Under the pieces are notes generated by a model. The model saw only the letters and a program-made list of their open reading frames with translations, was not told the origin of the DNA and made no database searches. A program made the position numbers and the translations under genes. From assembly GCF_000482245.1 (NCBI RefSeq), contig NZ_AWNH01000092.1:1-44854 (forward strand): a DNA stretch of 44,854 nt, read 5' to 3'. Origin of the DNA: Leptolyngbya sp. Heron Island J (GTDB lineage Bacteria; Cyanobacteriota; Cyanobacteriia; Phormidesmidales; Phormidesmidaceae). Shown piece after piece: positions 17,697 to 26,140 of the stretch; position 1 is the first letter of the stretch, and each line of letters starts with the position of its first letter.

Positions 17697-17962
17697 ATGG
17701 ATAGCAACGATCATGCAAACTTCCGGCGCAAGATAGTCGGTGAACGCGTGACGCTGATTCTGCCATTCAATGTTGTGTTCGTCGGGCAGGTGAAAGGACC
17801 TGTCGATCCGTCAGCAGTGGCGACGACGCTGGAGCGATTGAGGTCACGCCACGTGTCCGCGCTCAAATCGAGGACGATAGCACTGGCACGTTTACAAGCC
17901 AGCATGTTTCTCCAATACAGATCCACGTAGAACCTCGTAAGAGTGAAGATCAGTGGCTGTAA
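17697..17962 (+). pseudogene. Fossil of a condensation-domain acyltransferase N-terminus
   Basis: Starts at ATG 17697 and reads to about 17845 as LPFNVVFVGQVKGPVDPSAV, then ATTLERLRSRH. A frameshift follows. The other frame (17846-17962) continues RVRAQIEDDSTGTFTSQHV, then IQIHVEPRKSEDQWL and a stop. Together they look like the first 85 residues of a C-domain/PapA-like acyltransferase (the first strand and helix before the HHxxxD motif). The catalytic motif is missing, so this is a truncated and frameshifted remnant. Confidence 0.5.
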
Positions 17963-18033
17963 TGGATACCCTACTGGGTACCGCTGAGTTCAACGTTATG
18001 TGGAAAAGCAAAGTTCATAAATAGGAGAGCAAT

Positions 18034-18456
18034 ATGTCAGAAGCAGTCAGTAAAAACGGAAGTTGCCTATGTGGTGCTGTAAGTTTCACGACGAGTAACT
18101 TCAGTAAAAAGGTATACGCATGCCATTGCGGTATGTGTAGAAAATGGGGTGGAGGGCCATTTATGGAAGTAGACTGTGGCACGAACATTTCATTCAAAGG
18201 AGAAGAGAATATTACAGTGTATAACTCGTCGGACTGGGCAGAACGTGGCTTCTGCAATAAATGCGGAAGTCATCTGTTTTACCGATTAAAAGAGAACAAT
18301 CAGCACCAGGTTCCAGTTGGGCTTTTTGATGATCAAAAGCTTTTTGTGTTCGAAAGCCAAGTTTTCATTGACAAAAAACCTTCGTTTTACAGCTTTGCAA
18401 ATCAAACCAAGGCTTTGACCGAAGCTGAAATCTTTGAAATGTATGCTCCATCATAA
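18034..18456 (+). CDS. GFA family (CENP-V/GFA domain) zinc protein
   Basis: Small zinc-binding protein (140 aa, cytosolic) of the glutathione-dependent formaldehyde-activating enzyme-like family. The cysteine pattern is complete: GSCLCGAV near residue 9, ACHCGMCRKWGG near 30-40, and CNKCGSHLFYRL near 75. Most GFA proteins have unknown substrates; the formaldehyde name is historical. A clear AGGAG site precedes ATG 18034. It stands alone between fossils. Confidence 0.88.
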   Translation: MSEAVSKNGSCLCGAVSFTTSNFSKKVYACHCGMCRKWGGGPFMEVDCGTNISFKGEENITVYNSSDWAERGFCNKCGSHLFYRLKENNQHQVPVGLFDDQKLFVFESQVFIDKKPSFYSFANQTKALTEAEIFEMYAPS

Positions 18457-18480
18457 AAATACCCACACAATAAACCTATA

Positions 18481-18534
18481 CAGTCGGACAAACCCCTCAC
18501 TACGCTCGTGGTTTGTTGCTGACGCAGGGGACTG
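18481..18534. repeat. Hairpin after the GFA gene
   Basis: ACAAACC (18488-18494) pairs with GGTTTGT (18510-18516), and outer CAGTC (18481-18485) pairs with GACTG (18530-18534). It starts 24 bases after the GFA stop. It may end transcription, but no T run follows. Confidence 0.35.
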
Positions 18535-18634
18535 CATCCATAAATGATGAAGGAGCTACAGATTGCTAAAACTAACGCTTGTTACTTGGATACTTAATTA
18601 TTTTTGTGCTATGTGGATATGAGAGAGGCTCGAC

Positions 18635-19303
18635 ATGAAACACTTTCCAATAGCATTTGTCATTACAGGAAGCTTGATTAGCGCCATTAGTTTGGCATCG
18701 TGTTCAAATGCTATCCCCTCAGATAGTAGCAACAATGACCTGGCTCAAGCATATGATTGCCAGACCATGGTTGTTGACGACCCAGATGGTTTTGTGAATA
18801 TTCGCACTAGCGCTCAGGTTAGCAAGAACAACTTGGTAATGAGCCTATTGAATGGTACTGAGATTAACGCTGTTTATCAGCAAAGTGATTGGATACAAAT
18901 TGATGCGCCTGTTCAAGGCTGGGTTGCGCGTGACCGTACAGCGATTTGCTGTGCGTCTTATAGTCATCATCTTATGGCCAGCAAAGTGCAGGTTATCCGT
19001 GAGCTAGGTCAGCGAGCGACCAGCGAAGATTCTCAGGCTGCCGAGAGTCTGTTTAAACTCTGGGTCGATGGGGCCTTTGCCGAAGCTCAGGCTGTTGCAT
19101 TGGCAAGGTGGGCTGGCGAAAATCCCCAATTTCTGATTTCAGTGCTTGGCCCCCAAGATCAAGCCTTGCGCCAGGAAATTCTGGAAATTCTGGACTACGG
19201 CTTCGGTGAGGAAATGCCCCAAGCACGTCAGAATTTTGAGGTAGCTCTTGATCAGCTACCTGTGAATCATCCGATTGTTCAGGAATGGTTTGATCGCAAG
19301 TAG
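18635..19303 (+). CDS. SH3-domain lipoprotein
   Basis: Exported lipoprotein (222 aa). The signal peptide ends in the lipobox LASC with Cys23 as the lipidated residue. A bacterial SH3-like domain spans about residues 42-105 (DGFVNIRTSAQVSKNN, then NGTEINAVYQQSDWIQI, then GWVARD), which commonly binds cell-wall peptide. The helical C-terminal half (115-222) is unrecognised. A GAGAGAGG sequence precedes the start. The protein is probably on the periplasmic side. Neighbours give no functional hint. Confidence 0.8.
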   Translation: MKHFPIAFVITGSLISAISLASCSNAIPSDSSNNDLAQAYDCQTMVVDDPDGFVNIRTSAQVSKNNLVMSLLNGTEINAVYQQSDWIQIDAPVQGWVARDRTAICCASYSHHLMASKVQVIRELGQRATSEDSQAAESLFKLWVDGAFAEAQAVALARWAGENPQFLISVLGPQDQALRQEILEILDYGFGEEMPQARQNFEVALDQLPVNHPIVQEWFDRK

Positions 19304-19500
19304 CACTCAAGTGAACCTGGGGAAGGCTGAAAAGTTGAGAATTCAATGTCTTAAATGGTTGAGGGATGTAGAGCTTTGCTCTTCTCGCAGGGTGGGCTCG
19401 ACATCTTGAGCTATTCTTCGACTTGTGTGTACACGGTAGCCCGCATAGGGAGATGAGGTAGAAATATTTCCCTTCCCTGATAGCCGATGTAGGATTTTGC

Positions 19501-19542
19501 AGGGCGTATGTTGTGTTTCGGCCAATACGCGACATACGCCCT
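19501..19542. repeat. Small palindrome (REP-like) before the DUF4336 gene
   Basis: AGGGCGTATGT (19501-19511) and its exact complement (19532-19542) enclose 20 bases. The AGGGCGTAT arm resembles short palindromes dispersed in many cyanobacteria. It lies 77 bases upstream of the DUF4336 gene. Confidence 0.5.
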
Positions 19543-19618
19543 ACGCGTTTCTCCAAATTGATAGCGCTGCCTATCGTAACGAAAGTGAATGTTTCGTACT
19601 ACAAGAGGATCTAGAGCA

Positions 19619-20323
19619 ATGCCGTTGACCGAATTTGTTCCGGGACAGATTTGGGTGCAGGAGTACCCCATTCACTTTGCGGGCTGCGACTTCAATGCCC
19701 GCATGGCCGTGATTAAGATCTCGGACACAAAACTTATGCTCCATTCGCCTTGTGAGATTGACTCGGTGACGAAGGAAGCTATATCCGCGCTAGGTGAAGT
19801 TGCGTGCATTGTTGCTCCAGGCTCCTATCACCATATTTATATCTCGTCTGCACAAGCTGCCTTTCCTAACGCAGATACCTATATCTGCCCTGGCGTCGAG
19901 ATAAAACGTCCCGAAATAGACTTTGATTGGTTTCTTGGGGACAGACCTGCTGAACTGTGGCAGGGAACTCTCGATCAGGTGCTCGTCAGAGGTAACAAGT
20001 TCATTTGGGAAGTAGCCTTTTTTCATAGGCCAAGTAAGACTCTACTGTTAGTTGATCTCATTGAGAACTTTACTGACCAGACCCCTAACGTAAACTGGCT
20101 ATTGAAGCTATGGTGGAAGGTGGTCTTTCACATGTGGGATAACCCAAAACCAGCGCCAGAGTACCAGATGGGATGGAAAGATAAGGTAGCTGCACGTAAG
20201 TCGCTACAGAAAATCCTTAAGTGGAACTTCAAGCAGATCATCTTGTCCCATGGGGACTTGATCGAGACAGATGCGAAAGCAACGGCTGTTCGAGCATGGA
20301 GCGCTCTCCTAGGCGGAGCATAA
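19619..20323 (+). CDS. DUF4336 family protein (metallo-beta-lactamase fold-like)
   Basis: A 234-aa cytosolic protein that follows the DUF4336 pattern: an opening GQIWVQEYPIHFAG segment, then RMAVIKISDTKLMLHSPCEI, then VACIVAPGSYHHIYI with paired histidines, a Pro/Gly step (YICPGVEIKRPE) and a late ILSHGDLIE. The fold resembles a beta-lactamase-like hydrolase, but the full HxHxDH metal motif is absent. The function is unknown. I choose ATG 19619 (MPLTEF), which has AAGAGGAT upstream, over the in-frame ATG at 19589. Confidence 0.75.
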   Translation: MPLTEFVPGQIWVQEYPIHFAGCDFNARMAVIKISDTKLMLHSPCEIDSVTKEAISALGEVACIVAPGSYHHIYISSAQAAFPNADTYICPGVEIKRPEIDFDWFLGDRPAELWQGTLDQVLVRGNKFIWEVAFFHRPSKTLLLVDLIENFTDQTPNVNWLLKLWWKVVFHMWDNPKPAPEYQMGWKDKVAARKSLQKILKWNFKQIILSHGDLIETDAKATAVRAWSALLGGA

Positions 20324-20630
20324 GCAAGCATCCGGCGGATATGCAGTTTCCCTGGTCTGAACTCGTTGAGTCAGACCAATCCAACAACCCCAAGAGCACT
20401 TCCGATGGTTGCGCACAGGGCAGTTCAGCATGTTCATAAATTCTTGAAGCAAGAGATCGCAGTCTAACAACGCCTATGCCCATCGACCGCTGAGAAGTTA
20501 TCTATTAGAATTCAAAGGTTATCTTCGGATTTTGTTAGCTTTTTTGATCGTTTTGTCTGAGTTCGTTAATATAGTTTCTATATTCAACGCTTAAGCATCA
20601 CAGGACTCTGGCGGGGAGCAATTGAATATC

Positions 20631-20920
20631 ATGGCAGACTGGTTCGCGGATGAGGCATTCTGGGAGACTTTTTATCCAATCCTTTTTCCAAAGGAGCGTT
20701 TCGAGAACGCCGGAGAAGAAGTCGCTAAGATCCTCTCGCTCGTTAAATTCAAAGGCAATTCTGTTTTAGATCTTGCTTGTGGTCCAGGGCGGCATTCGGT
20801 GAGCCTGGCGTTGAAGGGTTTCAACAAGTTGGTTTTAAGGAGGTCCGCATCTTTGGGGACCTTGATGGTAATGAATATGGCCCAGAGGCAAAGCGGCTGA
20901 TAGCAGTCGCTACGAAGTAA
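20631..20920 (+). pseudogene. SAM-dependent methyltransferase with internal deletion
   Basis: The start encodes the N-terminal cap and motif I of a class I methyltransferase (KGNSVLDLACGPGRHSVSLA at about residues 42-62). After GFN the frame becomes nonsense. In another frame from about 20820 the C-terminus of the same family is readable (QQVGFKEVRIFGDLDGNEYG, then PEAKRLIAVATK, stop at 20918). The whole middle (motifs II to the last strand, about 150 residues) has been lost by a deletion that also shifted frame. No active enzyme can be made. A TTG at 20622 is an alternative start. Confidence 0.7.
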
Positions 20921-21050
20921 CTCATTGTGATTGAGTTAGCAGATGCCCTCGGCGATGTCTCTTCTAGGAATCCCCACAGAAACCTCAAAGTCAGCTGTTT
21001 AAATAAGCATGGGTAGCTAGTATTCGATGGCAAAAATTTGGCAGCTATTT

Positions 21051-21074
21051 CATCCACCCATCCACCCATCCACA
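21051..21074. repeat. Three 8-bp tandem copies (CATCCACC)
   Basis: Two exact copies and one with a final base change, about 60 bases upstream of the chlD start. Confidence 0.7.
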
Positions 21075-21136
21075 TTTGATAGTGGGCAAACTTACGCCAC
21101 AGAGTACTAGTGAAGTGTCTGTTTGGATTACCTGAA

Positions 21137-23161
21137 ATGTCTTCTGCGTTGGCTGATCCCCATCACACGAACATACAAGCCTTTCCGCTGACGGCGATTG
21201 TCAATCAGGAGATGATTAAACTGGCGCTTCTATTGATAGCGGTTGATCCTGGGTTGGGTGGAGTGATTATTGCCGGTCGTCGAGGGACTGCTAAATCAGT
21301 GATGGCTCGAGCCCTGCATGCGCTGCTACCGCCCATGGAAGTCATTAAAGGGACCTGTTGCAACTGCGATCCGGCTGCTCCATTAGAGTGGGATGATGAG
21401 ACTCGATACAGGTATGGAGGAGCTCCGAAATCGGTAGCTCAGGATGATCACACAATTGATAGGCATATGATTCCGCCCCCTTTTATTCAGGTGCCGTTGG
21501 GGGTGACAGAAGACCGACTGCTGGGCTCAGTGGATGTGAGTCAGTCCATTACGCAAGGAGACTCTGTTTTTCAACCTGGTTTGTTGGCCGAAGCTCATCG
21601 AGGGGTGCTTTATGTCGATGAGATTAATTTGCTCGATGAGCATATCACTAATCTGCTGATTGCTATTTTGACTGAGGGTGTCAACAACATTGAGCGGGAA
21701 GGCATTAGTTTTCAGCATCCCTGCAGGCCGATTTTTATCGCTACCTACAACCCTGAAGAAGGGGATCTGCGTACCCATTTGTTAGATCGGTTTGCGATCG
21801 CACTCTCCGCCGATGCCACCCTAGACATTCATGAGCGCATCGAAGTGGTCGAGCGCACCCAGCAGTATGCTGACAACCCTCAACAATTTCTGCAGCAGTA
21901 TGCCGACGAGATTGACGAGATTAAAACTCAGATTGTTCTAGCGCGGGAGTGGCTCAAAACGGTAACGATTCAACCAGAACAAATTAACTACCTTGTTAAT
22001 GAAGCCATTCGTGGTGATGTGGAAGGTCATCGGGCTGAGTTGTTTGCTGTACGCATTGCCAAAGCCCATGCTGCTCTCAACGGTCGCTTAACCGTCAATG
22101 CTGAAGACCTACGCTGCGCTGTCGAACTCGCCATTGTGCCCCGAGCTGCGATGATCGAAGTGCGGTCCCCGGAGCAGTCACCACCACCGCCACCGTCACC
22201 AGAAGACGCACCTCAGCCGGAAGACTCAACTAACCAGGAACAAGCTGAACCAGAAACCCTCGAAATTCCAGAGGAATTTGTCTTTGACCCGGAAGGTGTC
22301 ATTCTCGACCCATCCGTGCTTGATTTTACTCAAAGCGCAAAACGGCGGGGCAAAGCCGGCAGTCGTAGTCTGATCTTCTCCCAAGATCGAGGCCGGTACG
22401 TCAAGCCGATGTTTCCCAAGGGCGAGATTAAGCGCATTGCTGTTGATGCCACCCTACGAGCGGCGGCTCCCTACCAAATTCGACGTCGTCGTCGCCAACC
22501 GGGCCGCCGCGTGATTGTTGAAGAAGACGATATTCGCATCAAGCGATTGGCACGTAAAGCTGGTGCTCTAGTGATTTTTGTAGTCGATGCCTCGGGCTCC
22601 ATGGCGTTAAATCGGATGCGAGCCGCGAAGGGAGCCGCCCTACAGATTTTGACAGAAGCTTACCGCCATCGTGATCAAGTAGCGCTGATCCAATTTCGGG
22701 GGGAACAAGCTGAGGTGCTGTTACCTCCCACCCGTTCGATCACCGCTGCCCGCAAACGCCTGGAACATTTACCCTGTGGTGGTGGCTCGCCACTAGCCCA
22801 TGGACTTGCTCAAGCGATTCGTGTGGGCACAAATGCATTGCAGACCAAGGACATCGGTCAGGTAGTGATAGTTTTAATTACCGATGGTCGAGCTAACATT
22901 TCGCTGACACATTCACTGCGAGAATCCCTATGGCAGGAGGAAACGCCTGACCTCAAAACAGAACTCTTGAAAATCGCTGCCAGGATTCGATCGTTAGACA
23001 TACGATTGCTGGTGATCGACACCGAGCGTAAATATATCTCTACTGGATTAGTGGAAGACTTAGCCAGACGGGCAGGAGGAAACTATTATCGATTGCCTAA
23101 GGCAAATGAGGAGGCAATTGCAAGAATGACCCAATCAGCCCTACATCAGGTAATCCAATAA
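21137..23161 (+). CDS. chlD: Magnesium chelatase ATPase subunit D
   Basis: Subunit D (674 aa) of the ChlI-ChlD-ChlH complex, which inserts Mg2+ into protoporphyrin IX, the first committed step to chlorophyll. The N-terminal AAA+ domain (about 15-340) has a Walker A-like loop GRRGTAKS and a Walker B-like [13 protein letters not shown] Pro/Glu/Gln-rich acidic linker spans about 345-385 ([15 protein letters not shown]). The C-terminal von Willebrand A domain has the MIDAS motif DASGSM (Asp484), GGGSPLAHG and [10 protein letters not shown]. Length and order match cyanobacterial ChlD. I choose ATG 21137 (MSSALADPH) over GTG 21110. The neighbours are not chlorophyll genes, so it is transcribed alone. 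Confidence 0.95.
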   Translation: MSSALADPHHTNIQAFPLTAIVNQEMIKLALLLIAVDPGLGGVIIAGRRGTAKSVMARALHALLPPMEVIKGTCCNCDPAAPLEWDDETRYRYGGAPKSVAQDDHTIDRHMIPPPFIQVPLGVTEDRLLGSVDVSQSITQGDSVFQPGLLAEAHRGVLYVDEINLLDEHITNLLIAILTEGVNNIEREGISFQHPCRPIFIATYNPEEGDLRTHLLDRFAIALSADATLDIHERIEVVERTQQYADNPQQFLQQYADEIDEIKTQIVLAREWLKTVTIQPEQINYLVNEAIRGDVEGHRAELFAVRIAKAHAALNGRLTVNAEDLRCAVELAIVPRAAMIEVRSPEQSPPPPPSPEDAPQPEDSTNQEQAEPETLEIPEEFVFDPEGVILDPSVLDFTQSAKRRGKAGSRSLIFSQDRGRYVKPMFPKGEIKRIAVDATLRAAAPYQIRRRRRQPGRRVIVEEDDIRIKRLARKAGALVIFVVDASGSMALNRMRAAKGAALQILTEAYRHRDQVALIQFRGEQAEVLLPPTRSITAARKRLEHLPCGGGSPLAHGLAQAIRVGTNALQTKDIGQVVIVLITDGRANISLTHSLRESLWQEETPDLKTELLKIAARIRSLDIRLLVIDTERKYISTGLVEDLARRAGGNYYRLPKANEEAIARMTQSALHQVIQ

Positions 23162-23798
23162 ACTAAGAAGAGAAAAACGCTTTAAGCCGGATACAGTTCA
23201 AAGCCTTGGGTTTGCCCTCCGAAAATCCTCTAGTTGTGGATATAAACCAGGTTTAAACGAGAAAATTGACGAACCGATCAAACATTGACCTGATCCGTCC
23301 GTCAATAATCGCCTATTAACTTGTCCAAGGTTTCCTCCTTCCAAACCATTCTAGGGCTTACAGAGTCTGTAGTTTATCTTAGCTCCTCACATAGCCGTCT
23401 CTTCCTGAGAGCTTGGTTTGACCTTACCTTCTCACTAAGGTATTTCACTTATCCTATGGTGGAGGAAGATCATCTACATCCTCCATTACTATGATAACAA
23501 ATATGTTAATAAACGATGATCATTTATTAACGTTTTATTTCTCCTGTGAGTTTTATTTAGAAAGGCTTTTAGAGGTTGGTATAGGCTCAAAATAACAGAT
23601 TATAAGGTAATTTTCTCTCACTATCACTCACTCACTAACGAATCGTTACGCATAGGCTAGCCTACACTCAGTCTTGCTTCAATTAAAGTAGTCTGAACTC
23701 TATCTGTTGGACCGTGTGTTAGGTCTTGGTGCTCACAAATTCCTCACATTATCTTTTTACCATTGGTGCTAGATGTCTAAAAAGAGGGAGATAAGATA
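23162..23798. other. Long leader/intergenic region before psbU
   Basis: About 640 bases without a protein-like frame. It holds a short hairpin TGGAGGA/TCCTCCA near 23459-23485 and an AT-rich dyad at 23505-23531. The psbU promoter and any light-responsive sites must be here. No tRNA or known riboswitch pattern was recognised. Confidence 0.4.
23505..23531. promoter_or_regulatory. AT-rich dyad upstream of psbU
   Basis: GTTAATAAA (23505-23513) and TTTATTAAC (23523-23531) are perfect 9-bp arms around a 9-base centre that contains TGATCA. This fits a regulator binding site or a small hairpin followed by GTTTTATTT. No regulator can be named. Confidence 0.35.
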
Positions 23799-24233
23799 GT
23801 GAGACGTTTTTTAACCCTGCTAATAGGGGTAAGTTTATTAATTAGCTGTTGGTTTGGATTAGGACTGGGACAACCAGCCATAGCTGCAAGATTAACCCAT
23901 ACAAGCTTAAATCAGCTAAATAATTCATATACTGTAGCGGCAATACTTCGTAACCCAGTCGATGAAAAATTAGGTGAAATCGGCTCCAAGATTGATCTCA
24001 ACAACTCAAATGTTTTGGCCTTTAAACGCTATCGAGGCATGTATCCAACACTGGCTCGAAAAGTTATTAAAAATGCTCCCTTCGATACCGTGGAGGATGT
24101 CCTTAATATTAAAGGCTTGAGCAACCGTGAACTGGATATCCTCAACGCCAATTTAGACAATTTTGTAGTGACTCCACCTGAGCCGGCGTTAATTGAGGGT
24201 GGCGATCGCATTAATCCTGGTGTTTATAAGTGA
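23799..24233 (+). CDS. psbU: Photosystem II extrinsic protein U (12 kDa)
   Basis: Extrinsic subunit (144 aa precursor) that sits on the lumenal side of photosystem II next to PsbV/PsbO and stabilises the oxygen-evolving manganese cluster and its chloride need. An N-terminal signal peptide with a hydrophobic core ([19 protein letters not shown]) and a cleavage site near AIAA directs it to the thylakoid lumen. The mature part shows the PsbU core [20 protein letters not shown] and helix-hairpin-helix segments ([16 protein letters not shown]), with the C-terminal [11 protein letters not shown]. It starts with GTG, preceded by GGGAGAT. Standard length, no odd features. Confidence 0.97.
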   Translation: MRRFLTLLIGVSLLISCWFGLGLGQPAIAARLTHTSLNQLNNSYTVAAILRNPVDEKLGEIGSKIDLNNSNVLAFKRYRGMYPTLARKVIKNAPFDTVEDVLNIKGLSNRELDILNANLDNFVVTPPEPALIEGGDRINPGVYK

Positions 24234-24248
24234 GCCGAACCAACGCTT

Positions 24249-24276
24249 TCTGGCTGACAACAGCGTCATAGCCAGA
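24249..24276 (+). terminator. Possible terminator hairpin after psbU
   Basis: TCTGGCT (24249-24255) and AGCCAGA (24270-24276) form a 7-bp stem with a 14-base loop, 16 bases after the psbU stop. There is no T run, so confidence is low. Confidence 0.35.
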
Positions 24277-24446
24277 GAGATATTCACTAGCGTCAGAGGC
24301 TGATGCCATACCTATCTCGATAACAGTCAGTGGCAATTGCTCACAGGATGTAAAGAATAGCCAACTCAGCAGCTTTAGTAAAGCGTGAAATATAATTGAG
24401 ACAGGTGTGAGCTTGTGCTGCTTGAAACCTGGCGGAGGTAAGTGCT

Positions 24447-24899
24447 ATGCCCTATGATGATGATCAACTGCCTAGCAAGGCAACAAATTTACCAGAAGAC
24501 TGGGATCTGGATGCCTCAGTGCCGCCAGAAGAGTCTACTCAATCTACCTCAAAGAGGATTGAAACAGACTACATATCCGTTGAGGAACTAACAGACCGAG
24601 ACACTGGTTTTGGCAGCCTATTACACCAGCTGCGAGCTCGGTCTGCTGAGGGTACAGCCCTTACAGGCGGTGATATGGATACCGACCAGTATCAATCACA
24701 GGTTAGTGGCGAAGAGGCTGTCGGTGGTACAGCATCTACCCCTGAGCAAAATGTGGTGGAAGATTTGGCAGTGGCCGAAGGTATTCAAACACCTGATGAG
24801 CATCCACTCCGCACCCTGCGAATAATGCAAGCACGTGACGCTCATCGCTGGGAGCTAGAACCAGAATCCTCTGAAGATTACGAAGAGCACGGTCTTTAG
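24447..24899 (+). CDS. DUF6335 family protein, acidic
   Basis: A 150-aa, strongly acidic, probably disordered cytosolic protein. The C-terminal half follows the DUF6335 pattern seen in cyanobacteria: LTGGDMDTDQYQ, GEEAVGGTASTPEQNVVEDL, and the final RDAHRWELEPES. No catalytic motif is visible. The family function is unknown. It is 40 bases upstream of the methyltransferase gene, so co-transcription is possible. The ATG at 24447 has GGAGGTAAGTGCT before it, a clear ribosome site. Confidence 0.8.
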   Translation: MPYDDDQLPSKATNLPEDWDLDASVPPEESTQSTSKRIETDYISVEELTDRDTGFGSLLHQLRARSAEGTALTGGDMDTDQYQSQVSGEEAVGGTASTPEQNVVEDLAVAEGIQTPDEHPLRTLRIMQARDAHRWELEPESSEDYEEHGL

Positions 24900-24939
24900 T
24901 AACCAAATTCTTCAGTACTGTTGCGATCTCAGAGGGCCT

Positions 24940-25608
24940 ATGAGATTAAAAAGAATCGCACGTCTGGTCATTAGTTTGCTCTACATCAGTCTCCTATTCT
25001 GGCTAGCGGGACGCTGGGACTGGTGGAGAGGATGGGCCTTTATTGGCCTCCTTATCCTTGGTTGCATTAGTAGCGTCCCCTATCTATGGCGCAAAAATCC
25101 TGAGATGATGAAGAGACGGGGGGAGTTTGGCAAAGGGACAAAAACCTGGGACATTGTTGTCCTGGTACCTTTTGGCCTCACATTTTTAACTACACCAGTG
25201 GTAGCAGCGCTTGATGCTCAATATCAATGGTCACAGATGTCACCCTGGCTATGGTTCTTGGGTGCAGGCTTATATGGCTTCTTTGTGGCGTTTATCACCT
25301 GGGCGATGGCAGTTAATCCTCACTTTGAAAAAACAGTGAGAATACAGCGCGATCGCAACCACCAAGTGATTTCGTCTGGACCCTACGGCATCGTCCGTCA
25401 CCCTGGTTATACCGCTATAATACTAGGGTTGGTACTGGCGACCCCAGTACTCCTAGGCTCTTGGTGGGCCTTTATTCCAGCCATTTTATCCACAGTTTGT
25501 TTGATCATACGCACAGCGTTAGAAGATCGCACATTGCAAAAAGAACTCTCGGGGTATCAAGCCTATACTCGCAGCGTTCATTATCGACTGCTGCCTGGCC
25601 TGTGGTGA
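24940..25608 (+). CDS. ICMT/PEMT-like integral membrane methyltransferase
   Basis: Membrane protein (222 aa) with about five hydrophobic segments. It ends in the SAM-binding signature of isoprenylcysteine carboxyl methyltransferase and phospholipid methyltransferases: VISSGPYGIVRHPGYTAI (about 145-163), followed by EDRTLQKELSGYQAYTRSVH with the conserved Glu/Asp and Tyr. The natural substrate in cyanobacteria is unknown since protein prenylation is not expected; small-molecule or lipid methylation is more likely. It may be co-transcribed with the DUF6335 gene. A relic of another gene of this type lies at 17525. Confidence 0.8.
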   Translation: MRLKRIARLVISLLYISLLFWLAGRWDWWRGWAFIGLLILGCISSVPYLWRKNPEMMKRRGEFGKGTKTWDIVVLVPFGLTFLTTPVVAALDAQYQWSQMSPWLWFLGAGLYGFFVAFITWAMAVNPHFEKTVRIQRDRNHQVISSGPYGIVRHPGYTAIILGLVLATPVLLGSWWAFIPAILSTVCLIIRTALEDRTLQKELSGYQAYTRSVHYRLLPGLW

Positions 25609-25712
25609 TGCGCGGCAGCTTCCTCATAATTTCCTCTCAGTGTTTGTGTATACTTTGTGAATATGGAGCAGTTTAACCTCTAATGGGATGACTTTTCGTG
25701 AGTTCTAGTACT

Positions 25713-26060
25713 ATGGGTCACAAATCTACTGAAAAGAATTCAAAAGTTAAGGCAACCTCGTCTATCTGGGAGTATGCTACTGGCATGTTAGCCATTTGTA
25801 TTCCCTTAGTGGCCATTACCGAAAGTGGCATCTTGTTACCTTTTCTGGTAGCGCTTAGTGCGGCCGGGGGAACGGCAGCCATATGGGTTTCACCTGATAA
25901 ACCTAAGCAAGAAGAGATTGAATTGATTCAGACTGTGAAGGCGCTAGAGGAACGCGTGATAAATCTGGAGACAATTTATGTCAGTTTGCCAGATGTTGAA
26001 AAGACTTTACCATTACCAGGAGCCTCAGAGTGCTCATCCCATAGTACTTCACAGGATTAG
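25713..26060 (+). CDS. Small membrane protein with coiled-coil tail
   Basis: A 115-aa protein with no recognised family. The basic N-terminus (KSTEKNSKVK) is followed by two hydrophobic stretches (YATGMLAICIPLVAIT and GILLPFLVALSAAGGTAAIWV, about 20-60) that form a hairpin in the membrane. A heptad-like coil (EEIELIQTVKALEERVINLE) and a Ser-rich tail follow. The start at ATG 25713 is chosen because the truncated paralogue at 11639 begins at the matching codon; a GTG at 25698 lies in frame upstream. Function unknown; duplication suggests it travels as a unit. Confidence 0.65.
   Translation: MGHKSTEKNSKVKATSSIWEYATGMLAICIPLVAITESGILLPFLVALSAAGGTAAIWVSPDKPKQEEIELIQTVKALEERVINLETIYVSLPDVEKTLPLPGASECSSHSTSQD
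25743..25806 (+). repeat. Direct repeat, copy 2 (partner 11669-11732)
   Basis: 62 of 64 bases identical to the upstream copy, same orientation, inside the intact gene. Confidence 0.85.
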
Positions 26061-26140
26061 TGTTAAGTTATTGTTTTCTGTAGAGATGATGGTTATAAAT
26101 AGGGAGATGGGACTGATGCTGTACTAGCTACTCAAAAGGT

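Noticed and set aside
18457-18634. Integron attC-like hairpin after the GFA gene
   Set aside because: There is a nested stem, but the RYYYAAC and GTTRRRY core sites are not properly placed and no integrase gene is present.
19053-19671. Minus-strand frames across the SH3 lipoprotein end and its downstream region
   Set aside because: They overlap real genes and a palindrome, with Arg/Pro/Ser-rich chance composition.
20324-20630. Possible gene between DUF4336 and the methyltransferase relic
   Set aside because: About 300 bases with stops in all frames and no family-like peptide; left as non-coding.
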